NCBI RefSeq assembly: GCF_900156125.1
Contig: NZ_FTLX01000001.1
Location: 1-64,000, forward strand
DNA from: Domibacillus enclensis
Lineage (GTDB): Bacteria > Bacillota > Bacilli > Bacillales > Domibacillaceae
Direction of reading: 5' to 3'
DNA: 64,000 nucleotides
The notes under the pieces are model-generated. The model saw nothing but the letters and a program-made list of their open reading frames with translations. It did not search any database and was not told the origin of the DNA. Shown here in pieces: positions 8,793-17,717 of the stretch (position 1 is its first letter; every line of letters starts with the position of its first letter). The translations under genes were made by a program, and so were the position numbers.

Positions 8793-9710
8793 ATGATCGG
8801 AAAACAAGAACAAAATATGAAACTTCATTCTACAAACCGAACGGAAAATGGTAACGCGTTTGCCATGCAAGAAAACGCAAGGAAAAAAAAGCGGCGCCTC
8901 GTAAAAGGAATGATATATACACTGCTTATTGCCATGGCGGTCGTTTGTTTTATTCCATTTTTTATGATGATCATTAACGCAACCCGGTCAAATGAAGCGA
9001 TTTTAGCAGGGTTTTCTTTGATGCCGGGCGCGGCACTGGCTGAAAACTATGCGGTCCTGAAAGACTATGTAAACATTTGGTCCGGCTTTAAAAACAGCTT
9101 GATCGTATCAGTACTGGTCACCGTGCTGTCCGGTTATTTTTCAGCGATGACGGCTTACGGCTTTGCTTATTATGAGTTTAAAGGAAAGAACGTGCTGTTT
9201 ATTTTTATGCTGGTGATGATGATGGTGCCGGGACAGCTCGGGCTGATCGGATTTTATGAGCTGAGCAAAACGCTCGGGATTTTGGATTCCTTTATCCCGC
9301 TGATCATACCTTCCATAGCCAGTCCATTTGTTGTCTTTTTCCTTCGCCAGTACATTCAAACAACCTTGCATCCAAGCTTGATTGAAGCGGCACGAATTGA
9401 TGGCGCCGGTGAATTTAAAATCTTTCACATTGTGGCAGTGCCGATCATGCTTCCGGCTATTGCGACTATGTCTATCTTCACGTTTATCGGCTCATGGAAC
9501 AACTACTTAATGCCGCTCGTGCTTCTTTTCTCACCTGAAAAGTATACGCTGCCTGTTTTAATGGGCTTTTTGAAAGGATCACAAGTTGCTGAAAACCTCG
9601 GTTCTTTGTATTTAGGCATCGCCATCTCGGTTGTACCGATTATGATTGCGTTTCTTTTCTTGTCTAAATACATCGTCAACAGCATTTCAGCCGGTTCAGT
9701 AAAAGAATAA
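8793..9710 (+). CDS. Sugar ABC transporter permease (MalG/MsmG type)
   Basis: Second permease subunit, 305 residues, starting 3 bases after the previous stop. A basic cytoplasmic N-terminus (RKKKRRLVKG) precedes the first helix (MIYTLLIAMAVVCFIPFFMM). The EAA loop reads LIEAARIDGAGEFKIFHIVA with a following LP. It forms the membrane channel together with the preceding subunit for the glycoside taken up by this locus. Confidence 0.9.
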   Translation: MIGKQEQNMKLHSTNRTENGNAFAMQENARKKKRRLVKGMIYTLLIAMAVVCFIPFFMMIINATRSNEAILAGFSLMPGAALAENYAVLKDYVNIWSGFKNSLIVSVLVTVLSGYFSAMTAYGFAYYEFKGKNVLFIFMLVMMMVPGQLGLIGFYELSKTLGILDSFIPLIIPSIASPFVVFFLRQYIQTTLHPSLIEAARIDGAGEFKIFHIVAVPIMLPAIATMSIFTFIGSWNNYLMPLVLLFSPEKYTLPVLMGFLKGSQVAENLGSLYLGIAISVVPIMIAFLFLSKYIVNSISAGSVKE

Positions 9711-9731
9711 AAACGAAAGAAGGAAAAAACG

Positions 9732-11090
9732 ATGCATTTCAACGAACATTTTATTTTTGGAACGGCTACATCCTCCTATCAAATTGAAGGGGCTTACCGT
9801 GAAGGCGGACGAACACCTTCGATCTGGGATGTGTTTTGTGAAACAGACGGAAAGGTGTTTGAGCGCCACAACGGGAATGTCGCCTGCGATCATTATCATC
9901 GATTTGAAGAAGACATTCAGCATATTAAAAAGCTGGGTGTGGATTCCTACCGGTTTTCCATCGCATGGCCGAGAATTTTCCCGGAGAAAGGCGTTTATAA
10001 CGCGGAAGGCATGGCTTTTTACAAAAAACTTAGCGAGCGGCTGCGCGGGGAAGGCATCAAGCCTGCTGTCACGCTGTATCATTGGGATTTGCCGATGTGG
10101 GCGCATGAAGAAGGCGGATGGGTGAATCGTTCTTCTGTTGAATGGTTTACTGATTTTGCGCGGGTTTGCTTTACGGAGCTTGACGGCCTGGTGGATTCGT
10201 GGATCACCCACAATGAGCCATGGTGCGCCGGGTTTCTAGGCTATCATTTAGGCCAGCACGCGCCGGGGCATACGAATTTAGAAGAAGCGGTGAAAGCCAT
10301 TCACCATATTCTGCTTTCACACGGCAAGGCCGTTCAGCTGTTGAAGGAAGAGCTGCATTCGGCAACGCCGATTGGCATTACACTGAACTTGACGCCCATT
10401 TATCCGAAAACAGATGGAACGAATGACCGGCTCGCGGCGAACAATTCAGACGGGTATTCGAATCGCTGGTTTTTAGATCCTGTTTTTAAAGGGACATATC
10501 CGGTCGATATGATGAACTTATTTTCAAAATACGTTCATTCCTTTGACTTTATTCATCCGGGAGATATGGAGATCATTTCGGTGCCGTGCGACTTTTTCGG
10601 CATTAACTTTTACAGCCGCGGTCTCGTTGAGTTCAGTGCAGCCAATGATTTCATGTCCAAAGGCGCCTATTCTGATTATGACAAAACGGGAATGGGCTGG
10701 GACATTGCACCGGACGAATTCAAGGATCTGATCCGCCGCCTCCGCCATGAATACACAGCCTTGCCGATTTTCATTACCGAAAACGGTGCCGCTTTTGACG
10801 ATCAAGTTGAAGAGGGAAGCATTCATGACCAACGCCGTATTGCGTATGTGGAAAAGCACCTTAAAGCCGTTGCTGAATTAAACGAAGAAGGCATGAACAT
10901 TGAAGGATACTTTTTATGGTCGCTGCTTGATAACTTCGAGTGGAGCTTTGGCTACGATAAACGATTCGGTATTATTTACGTGGACTTCGACACACAGGAG
11001 CGCATTTGGAAAGACAGTGCTCACTGGTACTCAAACGTCATCCGTAATCGTTCTCTTGAAACGGTATCCATTAATACACAGCAAATATAA
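9732..11090 (+). CDS. Beta-glycosidase, glycoside hydrolase family 1
   Basis: Cytosolic retaining beta-glucosidase or beta-galactosidase of 452 residues with the complete GH1 TIM barrel. N-terminal signature FIFGTATSSYQIEGA; acid/base E162 in THNEP; nucleophile E350 in ITENG; LLDNFEWSFGYDKRFG is the aglycone/glycone-binding end of the family. The enzyme uses unphosphorylated substrate: it comes after an ABC importer rather than a PTS. ATG at 9732 follows GAAAGAAGG. Last gene of the operon; a strong terminator follows. Confidence 0.93.
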   Translation: MHFNEHFIFGTATSSYQIEGAYREGGRTPSIWDVFCETDGKVFERHNGNVACDHYHRFEEDIQHIKKLGVDSYRFSIAWPRIFPEKGVYNAEGMAFYKKLSERLRGEGIKPAVTLYHWDLPMWAHEEGGWVNRSSVEWFTDFARVCFTELDGLVDSWITHNEPWCAGFLGYHLGQHAPGHTNLEEAVKAIHHILLSHGKAVQLLKEELHSATPIGITLNLTPIYPKTDGTNDRLAANNSDGYSNRWFLDPVFKGTYPVDMMNLFSKYVHSFDFIHPGDMEIISVPCDFFGINFYSRGLVEFSAANDFMSKGAYSDYDKTGMGWDIAPDEFKDLIRRLRHEYTALPIFITENGAAFDDQVEEGSIHDQRRIAYVEKHLKAVAELNEEGMNIEGYFLWSLLDNFEWSFGYDKRFGIIYVDFDTQERIWKDSAHWYSNVIRNRSLETVSINTQQI

Positions 11091-11098
11091 ACAGCGTC

Positions 11099-11136
11099 AA
11101 AGCCCTTCATTTTAGCGGGAAAAATGAAGGGCTTTT
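11099..11136 (+). terminator. Terminator of the glycoside operon
   Basis: AAAGCCCTTCATTTT pairs perfectly with AAAATGAAGGGCTTT over a 7-nt loop and ends in T. Confidence 0.9.
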
Positions 11137-11266
11137 TCGTTCTGATGGTTTAAACAAGGAGGTCAGAGTGTTTCACGAAGTTGCGAGTGATGGTACAATA
11201 TGGATTATAACTGAGCATATCATACAGTTAACACGAAAATAGATATCAATTGAAGAGGTGAACGTG

Positions 11267-12328
11267 ATGAAAAGCAATGAAGCCGCAAAACAGCTGGGCA
11301 TTCCGTACCCGATTGTACAGGCTCCTATGGCAGGAGGGGTGACGACGCCGGAACTGGTAGCAGCGGTGTCGAATGCGGGCGGACTCGGCATGCTTGGTGC
11401 AGGGTATTTAACACCGGATCAAACGAGAACGCAGATTCAAAACGTGAAGCAGCTGACTTCAAAGCCTTTTGGCATTAATTTGTTTGTGCCCAATGAATTT
11501 CACGCTGCAGCAGATGAAGTGCAAGCTGCTCATCAGCACTTGCACACAATTCAAGCGCAGTTGTCTGTAACACCTGAAACGAGTCTGACTGTTCCCGAAT
11601 TCAGCCAGCTATTGGAAAGCTTTAAGGAGCAGGTGAAGGTCGTCATTGAAGAACAAGTGCCAGTCTGCTCGTTTACATTCGGCCTTCCTTCAAAAGAAAC
11701 GATTGATGAATTAAAACAGCACCCTATCACGTTAATAGGGACTGCCACAACAGTGAAAGAAGCTGTTGAGAATGAAAAAGCGGGAATGGACCTTGTTGTC
11801 GTACAAGGGAGTGAAGCAGGCGGCCATCGAGGCAATTTTCTTGCTGGACACCAGGAAAGCTTCGTCGGCTTACTGTCTTTAATCCCGCAGGTGGCGGATC
11901 ATGTACAGATCCCAGTGGTGGCAGCGGGCGGCATTATGGATAGCAGAGGCATTAAAGCGTCTTTTTGCTTGGGTGCGCAAGGCGTTCAAATGGGGACCGC
12001 TTTTCTCACTTGTGCGGAAAGCGGCGCGCATCACGTTCATAAAGAAGCGGTGTTGCAGGCGGCTGAAGACGACATCATTATGACCCGTGCTTTTTCCGGC
12101 AAGTGGGCGAGAGGCATTCAAAACAAATTCACCGAAGAGATGAAGGAGCAAGAGCTTAGGGTGCCTGACTTTCCTGTTCAAAACACACTCACGCAATCGA
12201 TCCGGAAAGCGAGCAGTGACCAAAATAATCCGGATTTTATGTCGCTCTGGTCCGGACAAAGTCCACGGCTCGCCAAAAAGCAAACGGTGGCGCAGTTAAT
12301 GGATGACCTTGTTGCTGCCCTTGAATAA
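11267..12328 (+). CDS. Nitronate monooxygenase (NPD family, YrpB-like)
   Basis: FMN-dependent TIM-barrel enzyme, 353 residues, oxidising nitronates such as propionate 3-nitronate and thereby detoxifying them. Family motifs: IVQAPMAGGVTTPELVAAVS at the N-terminus, GSEAGGHRG (phosphate/flavin binding) near residue 185, VVAAGGIMDSRG, and LGAQGVQMGTAFL. The ATG at 11267 is preceded by GAAGAGGTG six bases away; an in-frame GTG at 11258 overlaps that site and is less likely. A possible -10 (TACAAT, 11194-11199) lies upstream. Monocistronic. Confidence 0.85.
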   Translation: MKSNEAAKQLGIPYPIVQAPMAGGVTTPELVAAVSNAGGLGMLGAGYLTPDQTRTQIQNVKQLTSKPFGINLFVPNEFHAAADEVQAAHQHLHTIQAQLSVTPETSLTVPEFSQLLESFKEQVKVVIEEQVPVCSFTFGLPSKETIDELKQHPITLIGTATTVKEAVENEKAGMDLVVVQGSEAGGHRGNFLAGHQESFVGLLSLIPQVADHVQIPVVAAGGIMDSRGIKASFCLGAQGVQMGTAFLTCAESGAHHVHKEAVLQAAEDDIIMTRAFSGKWARGIQNKFTEEMKEQELRVPDFPVQNTLTQSIRKASSDQNNPDFMSLWSGQSPRLAKKQTVAQLMDDLVAALE

Positions 12329-12353
12329 AAACAGCAGATTTCGCGTGAAGGTC

Positions 12354-12401
12354 AAAAAAAGAAAGCCGAACGAATGCGTTGTTCGCATAATCGTTCGGCT
12401 T
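12354..12401 (-). terminator. Terminator of adhA
   Basis: AAGCCGAACGA pairs with TCGTTCGGCTT, with an inner ATGCG/CGCAT stem. On the minus strand it is followed by TTTCTTTTTTT; the plus-strand tail is weaker. The same outer stem sequence recurs in terminators at about 16396 and 29770. Confidence 0.8.
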
Positions 12402-12438
12402 ATCTTCTGTTTAATCACGATTTGTTCCCGTCTTTTCG

Positions 12439-13479
12439 TTAAATCGTGCTCGTATCAATCACAAAGCGATACTTAACGTCAGACGCGAGAACACGTTCGT
12501 ATGCATCATCGATATCATCAGCGGAAATCACTTCGATGCTGGGCGCAATGCCATGTTCTGCACAGAAGTCGAGCATTTCCTGTGTTTCACGAATGCCGCC
12601 GATCATGGAGCCGGCGAACGTGCGGCGGTGTCCGATTAGTGACATAACATGGACAGGCATCGGCTCTGGCGGTGCACCGACGTTTACGAGTGCGCCGTCG
12701 AGTGTCAGCAGTGACAAGTAACCGTTAATGTCGATTTGAGCGCTGACGGTATTGATGATCAAGTCAAATGTCCCTGCCAGTTTTTCGAACGTTTTCGGAT
12801 CCTGTGTCGCGTAATAATGAGCAGCGCCAAAGGCAAGTCCGTCTTCTTTCTTATTAAGCGTTTGCGACAAAACCGTGACCTCTGCGCCCATTGCATGCGC
12901 AATTTTCACTCCCATATGACCGAGACCGCCGAGTCCGACAACCGCGACCTTCTTGCCCGGTCCGGCGTTCCAGTGATTCAGAGGTGAATAGGTGGTAATG
13001 CCTGCGCATAAAAGCGGTGCTGCGGCATCAAGTTCAATGCTATCCGGAATGCGGACAACAAAGCCTTCTGTAACAACGATATGCGTTGAATAGCCGCCCT
13101 GTGTCGGCTCTCCGTATTTATCAACGCCTGCATAAGTTGGCACATTTCCTTTTAAGCAGTACTGCTCCTCGCCTTTTTGGCAGTTTTCACACTCTCCGCA
13201 TGAATCAACCATGCAGCCGACACCGACCCGGTCGCCGACTTTATATTTTGTTACGCCTGAACCGATATCGGTGACAATCCCTGCGATCTCATGACCCGGA
13301 ACGAGTGGATACTGAATTTCGCCCCATTCGCCTCGTGCTGTATGAATATCTGAGTGGCAAATGCCCGCAAATTTGATTTCAATGAGTACATCGGTTGAAT
13401 CAAGGTCGCGCCGCTGGATTTCTGCTTCTCGAAACGACTTGTCAGGCCCGTCAACTGCTCGTGCTTTTACCATTACCAT
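12439..13479 (-). CDS. adhA: NADP-dependent zinc alcohol dehydrogenase (aldehyde reductase)
   Basis: A 346-residue medium-chain dehydrogenase of the cinnamyl-alcohol/YahK-AdhA branch that reduces reactive aldehydes. Catalytic zinc ligands are in GICHSD and GHE; the structural zinc site is the four-cysteine stretch [15 protein letters not shown]; the Rossmann motif is GLGGLGHMG. Close similarity to remembered B. subtilis AdhA ([28 protein letters not shown]). Start at 13479 has GAGGAGG upstream; a second ATG at 13473 is possible. It is transcribed divergently from a MerR regulator, the same arrangement as B. subtilis adhA and adhR, and its promoter carries a MerR-type operator. Confidence 0.9.
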   Translation of the reverse strand: MVMVKARAVDGPDKSFREAEIQRRDLDSTDVLIEIKFAGICHSDIHTARGEWGEIQYPLVPGHEIAGIVTDIGSGVTKYKVGDRVGVGCMVDSCGECENCQKGEEQYCLKGNVPTYAGVDKYGEPTQGGYSTHIVVTEGFVVRIPDSIELDAAAPLLCAGITTYSPLNHWNAGPGKKVAVVGLGGLGHMGVKIAHAMGAEVTVLSQTLNKKEDGLAFGAAHYYATQDPKTFEKLAGTFDLIINTVSAQIDINGYLSLLTLDGALVNVGAPPEPMPVHVMSLIGHRRTFAGSMIGGIRETQEMLDFCAEHGIAPSIEVISADDIDDAYERVLASDVKYRFVIDTSTI

Positions 13480-13538
13480 AAAAAAATTCCTCCTCGTTAG
13501 AACGATGGTATGTAGGATGAAAATCTCCTGCATGTTCT

Positions 13539-13569
13539 ATCGTAAAGGCTAGAGTTCACTCTAGGTCAA
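13539..13569 (-). promoter_or_regulatory. adhA promoter with 19-bp spacer and AdhR palindrome
   Basis: On the minus strand: TTGACC (13569-13564), exactly 19 bp, then TACGAT (13544-13539). The spacer is filled by CTAGAGT-N2-ACTCTAG (13549-13564). Over-long spacers with such a palindrome are diagnostic of MerR-family activation by DNA distortion. Confidence 0.85.
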
Positions 13570-13596
13570 GCAGAAAGCATTATCACTTTGATTGTT

Positions 13597-13625
13597 TTGA
13601 CAGCCTGACAGGCACGTGTTAAAAT
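13597..13625 (+). promoter_or_regulatory. adhR promoter
   Basis: TTGACA (13597-13602), 17 bp, TAAAAT (13620-13625): a near-consensus sigma-A promoter facing the regulator gene. Confidence 0.75.
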
Positions 13626-13665
13626 CCCGTTCATATGAAGAATGCATTTGAAAGCGGGGAGAAAG

Positions 13666-14073
13666 ATGGAAACCTACTCGATCAGTGAAGCAGCTAAACA
13701 AATAAATGTAACGGTTTACACGCTTCGCTACTATGACAAAGAAGGGCTGCTTCCTTTTGTGGAGCGTACGGCGAATGGGACGAGACGGTTTAAAGAATCG
13801 GATATCCAAGCGCTGAAAATCATTGAATGCTTGAAAGCAACAGGTATGCCAATCAAAGAAATTAAACAGTTTATTGACTGGTGCGGTGAGGGAGACGAGT
13901 CTCTTCAGCAGCGGTATGATTTGTTTTTAGAGCGCAAAGCGACAGTGAAAGCGCAAATGGAAGAATTAAAAAAAACGATGGACGTCATTGAGCATAAATG
14001 CCTGTATTACGAAAAAGCATTAAAAGCAGGGACGGAAAAGGTACACCAGGCAGCAGCCATCGTTATCAATTAA
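13666..14073 (+). CDS. adhR: MerR family aldehyde-responsive regulator
   Basis: A 135-residue MerR regulator: winged helix at residues 3-70 (YSISEAAKQINVTVYTLRYYDKEGLLP), then a dimerising coiled coil (residues about 80-120) and no large ligand domain. C55 in IIECLKATGM aligns with the conserved cysteine that B. subtilis AdhR uses to sense formaldehyde and methylglyoxal. ATG at 13666 follows GGGGAGAAAG. Divergent partner of adhA; the operator between them supports activation of adhA under aldehyde stress. Target assignment is inference from gene arrangement and operator. Confidence 0.85.
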   Translation: METYSISEAAKQINVTVYTLRYYDKEGLLPFVERTANGTRRFKESDIQALKIIECLKATGMPIKEIKQFIDWCGEGDESLQQRYDLFLERKATVKAQMEELKKTMDVIEHKCLYYEKALKAGTEKVHQAAAIVIN

Positions 14074-14077
14074 AGGA

Positions 14078-14111
14078 ACAGCCTCGGACCAAAGAGATCC
14101 GAGGCTGTTTC
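14078..14111 (+). terminator. Terminator of adhR
   Basis: ACAGCCTCGGA pairs with TCCGAGGCTGT, followed by a short T stretch. It lies between convergent genes. Confidence 0.7.
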
Positions 14112-14126
14112 ATATGGAAATTGTTT

Positions 14127-15053
14127 TTACTCTTTCGCCGCCTCTGCTTCAATACGGCTCATAAACTCTTCGGCTGCACTGTAGCCCTGCTCCTTTAAAT
14201 ACCAGTTGTTGGCGGCCGCTTCAATTAAGCCAGCTACATCCCGCCCAGGCTGAAGCTGAATTTGAATAGAGGGAATGTTCACTCCGAGGTAGTCTACTTC
14301 GCTTAATTCCTGCTCCAGGTCATTGTAAAGAGCATCCTTTTCCCACTTGGTCAAATGAATATCAAGAGCAATCCGTGTTTCATCCTGGAATGCTTTGCGG
14401 CCGTAAAGACGGACGACATTTAATAATCCAATGCTTCGGAGCGCAAGAAACTCTTTCGTCTTGCCATCGTGTGTGCCGAGAATCGTCTGATGGCTCAGCC
14501 TTTTCAGCACAACAAGATCATCGGCGACGAGCCGGTGCCCGCGGCGGATGAGTGTATGCGCTGTTTCGCTTTTCCCTACACCAGAATTGCCCCGAATTAA
14601 AATGCCGATGCCGGAAACATTCATACAAACACCGTGTATAGACGTTTCGTTAGCCAGCGCCTTGATCAAAAAAGCATCCAGCTTCGGGATAAACTCGGAT
14701 GTCACTTCTGGCTTTTGAGTAGCGAGCAGCGGAATGCCCTGCTCTGTGCAATGATGAATTAAATAGGTTAAGTCTTCTTCACCTGCAGTGACGATAAAGC
14801 AGGGCGGATGATAGTGGACGATATTGCCGATGCGAAGCTTCCGTTCTTCATGGCTTAACTTATGTAAATAGGTAATTTCTTTACGTCCCAAAATTTGCAC
14901 ACGTTCAGTCGGGAAAAAATCAAAATGGCCGACAAATTCAAGGCCGGGGCGATGCACGCGCGGCTGAACAATCACTTTCTGCAGCTTGTTTTCACCAGCA
15001 AGCACCGTCAGCTTAAAGCGCTGAACGAGACTTTCAACGGTTATGTTTTTCAC
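14127..15053 (-). CDS. HPr kinase/phosphorylase-like paralog
   Basis: A 308-residue protein with the two-domain HprK layout. The N-terminal domain has RPGLEFVGHFDFFPTERVQILG; the kinase domain has H140, the P-loop GNSGVGKSE (K161), RGHRLVADD (D178/D179) and a C-terminal PGRD...AAEEF helix. Genuine HprK phosphorylates HPr at Ser46 and controls carbon catabolite repression. Here the signature residue after the P-loop domain is altered: the usual LEIRG reads LALRS (A204 where Glu binds metal), and the Arg before PGR is Gln (Q268). It is not beside lgt, the usual hprK neighbour. A second, canonical hprK elsewhere is therefore expected, and this copy may have another substrate. GTG start at 15053. 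Confidence 0.75.
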   Translation of the reverse strand: MKNITVESLVQRFKLTVLAGENKLQKVIVQPRVHRPGLEFVGHFDFFPTERVQILGRKEITYLHKLSHEERKLRIGNIVHYHPPCFIVTAGEEDLTYLIHHCTEQGIPLLATQKPEVTSEFIPKLDAFLIKALANETSIHGVCMNVSGIGILIRGNSGVGKSETAHTLIRRGHRLVADDLVVLKRLSHQTILGTHDGKTKEFLALRSIGLLNVVRLYGRKAFQDETRIALDIHLTKWEKDALYNDLEQELSEVDYLGVNIPSIQIQLQPGRDVAGLIEAAANNWYLKEQGYSAAEEFMSRIEAEAAKE

Positions 15054-15147
15054 TCGGTCTTCACGTCCTATATTGTTTGTATCGTTAAAGTATACGTCAG
15101 AATGAAGCAGAAGTCATGTAATTGCCGGCTCCAATCAAACCGAATCC

Positions 15148-15168
15148 GTTATAGCTTGAAACTATAAC
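15148..15168. promoter_or_regulatory. Inverted repeat in the divergent HprK-like/methyltransferase spacer
   Basis: GTTATAG (15148-15154), 7-nt spacer, CTATAAC (15162-15168). Perfect arms in a spacer between divergent genes suggest an operator; no matching site was found elsewhere in the window. Confidence 0.35.
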
Positions 15169-15250
15169 GATCCATTCATTCTATGTGTTATCGAATATCT
15201 CTTTTCTCGTGGTATAGTCGTTTTACAGAAAAGAAAACGGAGGAATGATC

Positions 15251-16357
15251 ATGACCATTACAGCTATTAAAGCGCCATTTCGAGCGGATCACGTAGGAAG
15301 CCTGCTTCGCCCAGAGGCTATTCATAAAGCGAGAAAGCAGTTTGCAGAAGGGAACATTACAGCAGAGCAGCTGCACGCGGTAGAAACCGACGAAATCAAG
15401 CGTATAGTTGACAAGCAAATCGAAGCAGGGCTTCAAGCGGTAACGGACGGAGAATTTCGCCGCCGCTTCTGGCACACGGATTTCATGGAGCATTTAAATG
15501 GAGTGGAAGGATACATACCGGATCACGGCTATCAGTTCAACGGGGTTGAAACGGAAGCGTATAATGTGCGTGTCACCGGGAAGGTATCGTTTAATCCAGA
15601 TCACCCGCACGTAAAGGATTTTGTGGAATTTTATGACATTGTCGGGGACCGGGCTGTGGCCAAGGTCACCATTCCGAGTCCAAATCAGTTTTTCAATGCA
15701 GGCATTCGCAATGAAGATATTTATCCGGATGTGGAGCGGTTTGCGGACGATATTATTCAGGCGTACCGGGATGCGATTCAAGCTTTTTACGAAGCAGGCT
15801 GCCGCTACTTGCAGCTGGACGATGTGTATATTGCCGGGCTTTGTGCGACGGATTTGCCGTTTGCTAAAAGTGAGCTGGAAAGGCAGGAGTTGATTGATCT
15901 TGCACTGCGCGTGGTCAATGGTGCACTTGAAGGCAAGCCGGATGACTTAACGGTGACGACTCATCTTTGCCGCGGGAATTATCAGTCAGCCTGGGCGTTT
16001 GAAGGACCGTATGACCGCATTGCTGCCAGCTTTTTTGCAAAAGAAAAGGTAGATGGCTTTTTCCTGGAGTATGATGATGACCGCTCCGGCGATTTCAAGC
16101 CGCTTGAGCATATCCCGGCAGGCGGTCCCCAGGTGGTACTTGGTGTGTTTACGTCTAAAACAGGTGAATTGGAAGATAAAGAAGCGATAAAAGCACGTGT
16201 GCAGGAAGCAGCTCAGTTCGTGCCGCTTGAGCAAATCTGCATCAGCCCGCAATGCGGCTTTGCCTCTACGCATCATGGAAATAAACTGACAGAAGAGCAG
16301 CAGTGGGCGAAGCTGAAGTACATTGTCGACGTGTCAAAAGAAATTTGGGGATCTTGA
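15251..16357 (+). CDS. Cobalamin-independent methionine synthase-like protein (YxjG/YxjH family)
   Basis: A 368-residue single-barrel MetE-C-type protein that probably transfers a methyl group to a homocysteine-like thiol. N-terminal signature FRADHVGSLLRP; zinc-site motifs THLCRGN (His and Cys) and CISPQCGFAST. It matches remembered B. subtilis YxjG/YxjH in length and motifs. ATG at 15251 fits the site GGAGG at 15239-15243; the ATG at 15245 is too close. Those B. subtilis genes are under S-box control, but no SAM riboswitch leader is visible here. Confidence 0.88.
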   Translation: MTITAIKAPFRADHVGSLLRPEAIHKARKQFAEGNITAEQLHAVETDEIKRIVDKQIEAGLQAVTDGEFRRRFWHTDFMEHLNGVEGYIPDHGYQFNGVETEAYNVRVTGKVSFNPDHPHVKDFVEFYDIVGDRAVAKVTIPSPNQFFNAGIRNEDIYPDVERFADDIIQAYRDAIQAFYEAGCRYLQLDDVYIAGLCATDLPFAKSELERQELIDLALRVVNGALEGKPDDLTVTTHLCRGNYQSAWAFEGPYDRIAASFFAKEKVDGFFLEYDDDRSGDFKPLEHIPAGGPQVVLGVFTSKTGELEDKEAIKARVQEAAQFVPLEQICISPQCGFASTHHGNKLTEEQQWAKLKYIVDVSKEIWGS

Positions 16358-16365
16358 GCGTAAGA

Positions 16366-16441
16366 GCTTGGGACAATAGGTTCTGGATAGAAGAAAAAGC
16401 CGAACGATTCGGCTTTTTTGAATTCTTCACGATGGTAAATC
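16366..16441 (+). repeat. Dispersed terminator-bearing repeat, copy 1
   Basis: Contains GAGCTTGGGACAA, then TTCTGGATAGAAG, the hairpin AAAGCCGAA/TTCGGCTTT with T tail (16396-16419), and a conserved tail (TTCTTCACGATGGT). Copy 2 lies at 29739-29816 in the same orientation, also right after a gene. It doubles as terminator of the methyltransferase gene. Confidence 0.7.
16394..16419 (+). terminator. Terminator of the MetE-like gene
   Basis: AAAGCCGAA, 3-nt loop, TTCGGCTTT and T run, inside the dispersed repeat. Confidence 0.8.
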
Positions 16442-16443
16442 GT

Positions 16444-17628
16444 TTATTCTGAGCGTCCAAACAGCACTTCAGGCTTCATCGTAAATCCTTCAATGACCGC
16501 ATCTTCTTCTACTTCAATCATCAAATACCGCTTGCCATTAAAAATGACCTGCTTTACGTAGCTCAAATCCTGAGGGCTGACGGAGATGTTCGCCGCTTTT
16601 GTACTGATTTTAATCGATTTAGACGTATACTTCGGCAAAATACTCGTTGCCTTCAATTCATACGAGTCGTCATCAATCAGCTTCTGATATGCCGCTTCAA
16701 CGGTTTCCGGCTGAATGTCTTCAAAGCCGCTCATCTTCAGCACGCGGCCGACATCTTTTGAATCGAGCTTCGGCGGATCTTCTTCTTCGTTTTCCTCAAT
16801 GATCCGGTTGATTTCGCTGTACACATTCGCCAGGGAGGACGGGTTGATCTGATCACCAGATACGTCACGGATGATTTCTTCAAAGATGGTTTTATCATCC
16901 TGTGCCGTCATCGCTTCTTCGCCGTTTAAGACGTTCTCGATAAAGGCGTGATCGGGCTCATTCGCCTTGCCGGAGGAGTAAAGAATGTGGTTCACATCTG
17001 CCGCATTGTCGGTAAAGCAAGGAAATAAAAACCCGGACATCGGCGCGTTCAGGTTAATGACCGGATCTACCGCAAAGTGATATTTAAATTCTTTTTCAAC
17101 AAAATCAAACAGCAGCTCTTTTTTCGGCTCCTGTGTATGGTTCAGACTGCACAAAATAAACGGATGGGCATATACCGTATCGCGTTCACTTTCGCTTTCG
17201 TCTGTTTGAGCCACTCCACGCTTCAGCGGCTTCATATACTCGCCGCGTATAAACGTAATGACTGTATCTTTCTCAAATTCGCGCAGGTCCAGTATCTTCT
17301 GAACGATCTGAAGCATATGTTCCTTCCAGGCGTCCATGTCTGCACTGAGCAGTCCCTGGTGAAGTATAAGCTGGCTGCTGTTTTCCGCGCCGTGCTGGAA
17401 CTTCAATTCAAACAGCTTTTCATCGGGCTGGCCGGCAAGCAGCTTTTTAAAATTGTTCATAAACAATTCCTGCTGATCCTCATCAATCAGTTCGAATGGC
17501 TGGCTTTGCTGGTGATAAATGTCGCTTGATTCCTTCATGACATACACGTTGAAAATATTCGACACCTTCAGTAAATCGTTTCCTGGCTTGAATTGCTTCC
17601 GTATATGGGCTATGTCTTTTTTGTTCAT
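16444..17628 (-). CDS. DUF4317 family protein
   Basis: A 394-residue cytosolic protein beginning MNKKDIAHIRKQFKPGNDLLKVSNIFNVYV when the family-typical start is used. That N-terminus and the overall length fit DUF4317, whose function is unknown. No signal peptide, membrane helix or catalytic motif is evident; the middle is rich in acidic residues (NEEEDPPKLDSKDV). Start at 17628 has GAGGCGG six bases upstream; an ATG 17 codons further up lacks a site. It may form a transcription unit with the small membrane protein gene upstream (about 90 bp gap). Confidence 0.75.
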   Translation of the reverse strand: MNKKDIAHIRKQFKPGNDLLKVSNIFNVYVMKESSDIYHQQSQPFELIDEDQQELFMNNFKKLLAGQPDEKLFELKFQHGAENSSQLILHQGLLSADMDAWKEHMLQIVQKILDLREFEKDTVITFIRGEYMKPLKRGVAQTDESESERDTVYAHPFILCSLNHTQEPKKELLFDFVEKEFKYHFAVDPVINLNAPMSGFLFPCFTDNAADVNHILYSSGKANEPDHAFIENVLNGEEAMTAQDDKTIFEEIIRDVSGDQINPSSLANVYSEINRIIEENEEEDPPKLDSKDVGRVLKMSGFEDIQPETVEAAYQKLIDDDSYELKATSILPKYTSKSIKISTKAANISVSPQDLSYVKQVIFNGKRYLMIEVEEDAVIEGFTMKPEVLFGRSE

Positions 17629-17717
17629 CCTTGTCCGCCTCAATTCTATTCCTTTAGTCGTTGCTTCCTTTAAAATCATATAGAAATCAGGGCATGATGA
17701 AAAGACATTTCGCTTGT

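Noticed and set aside
15170-15250. S-box or T-box riboswitch before the MetE-like gene
   Set aside because: The leader is only a few tens of bases and has no K-turn, terminator or specifier features.
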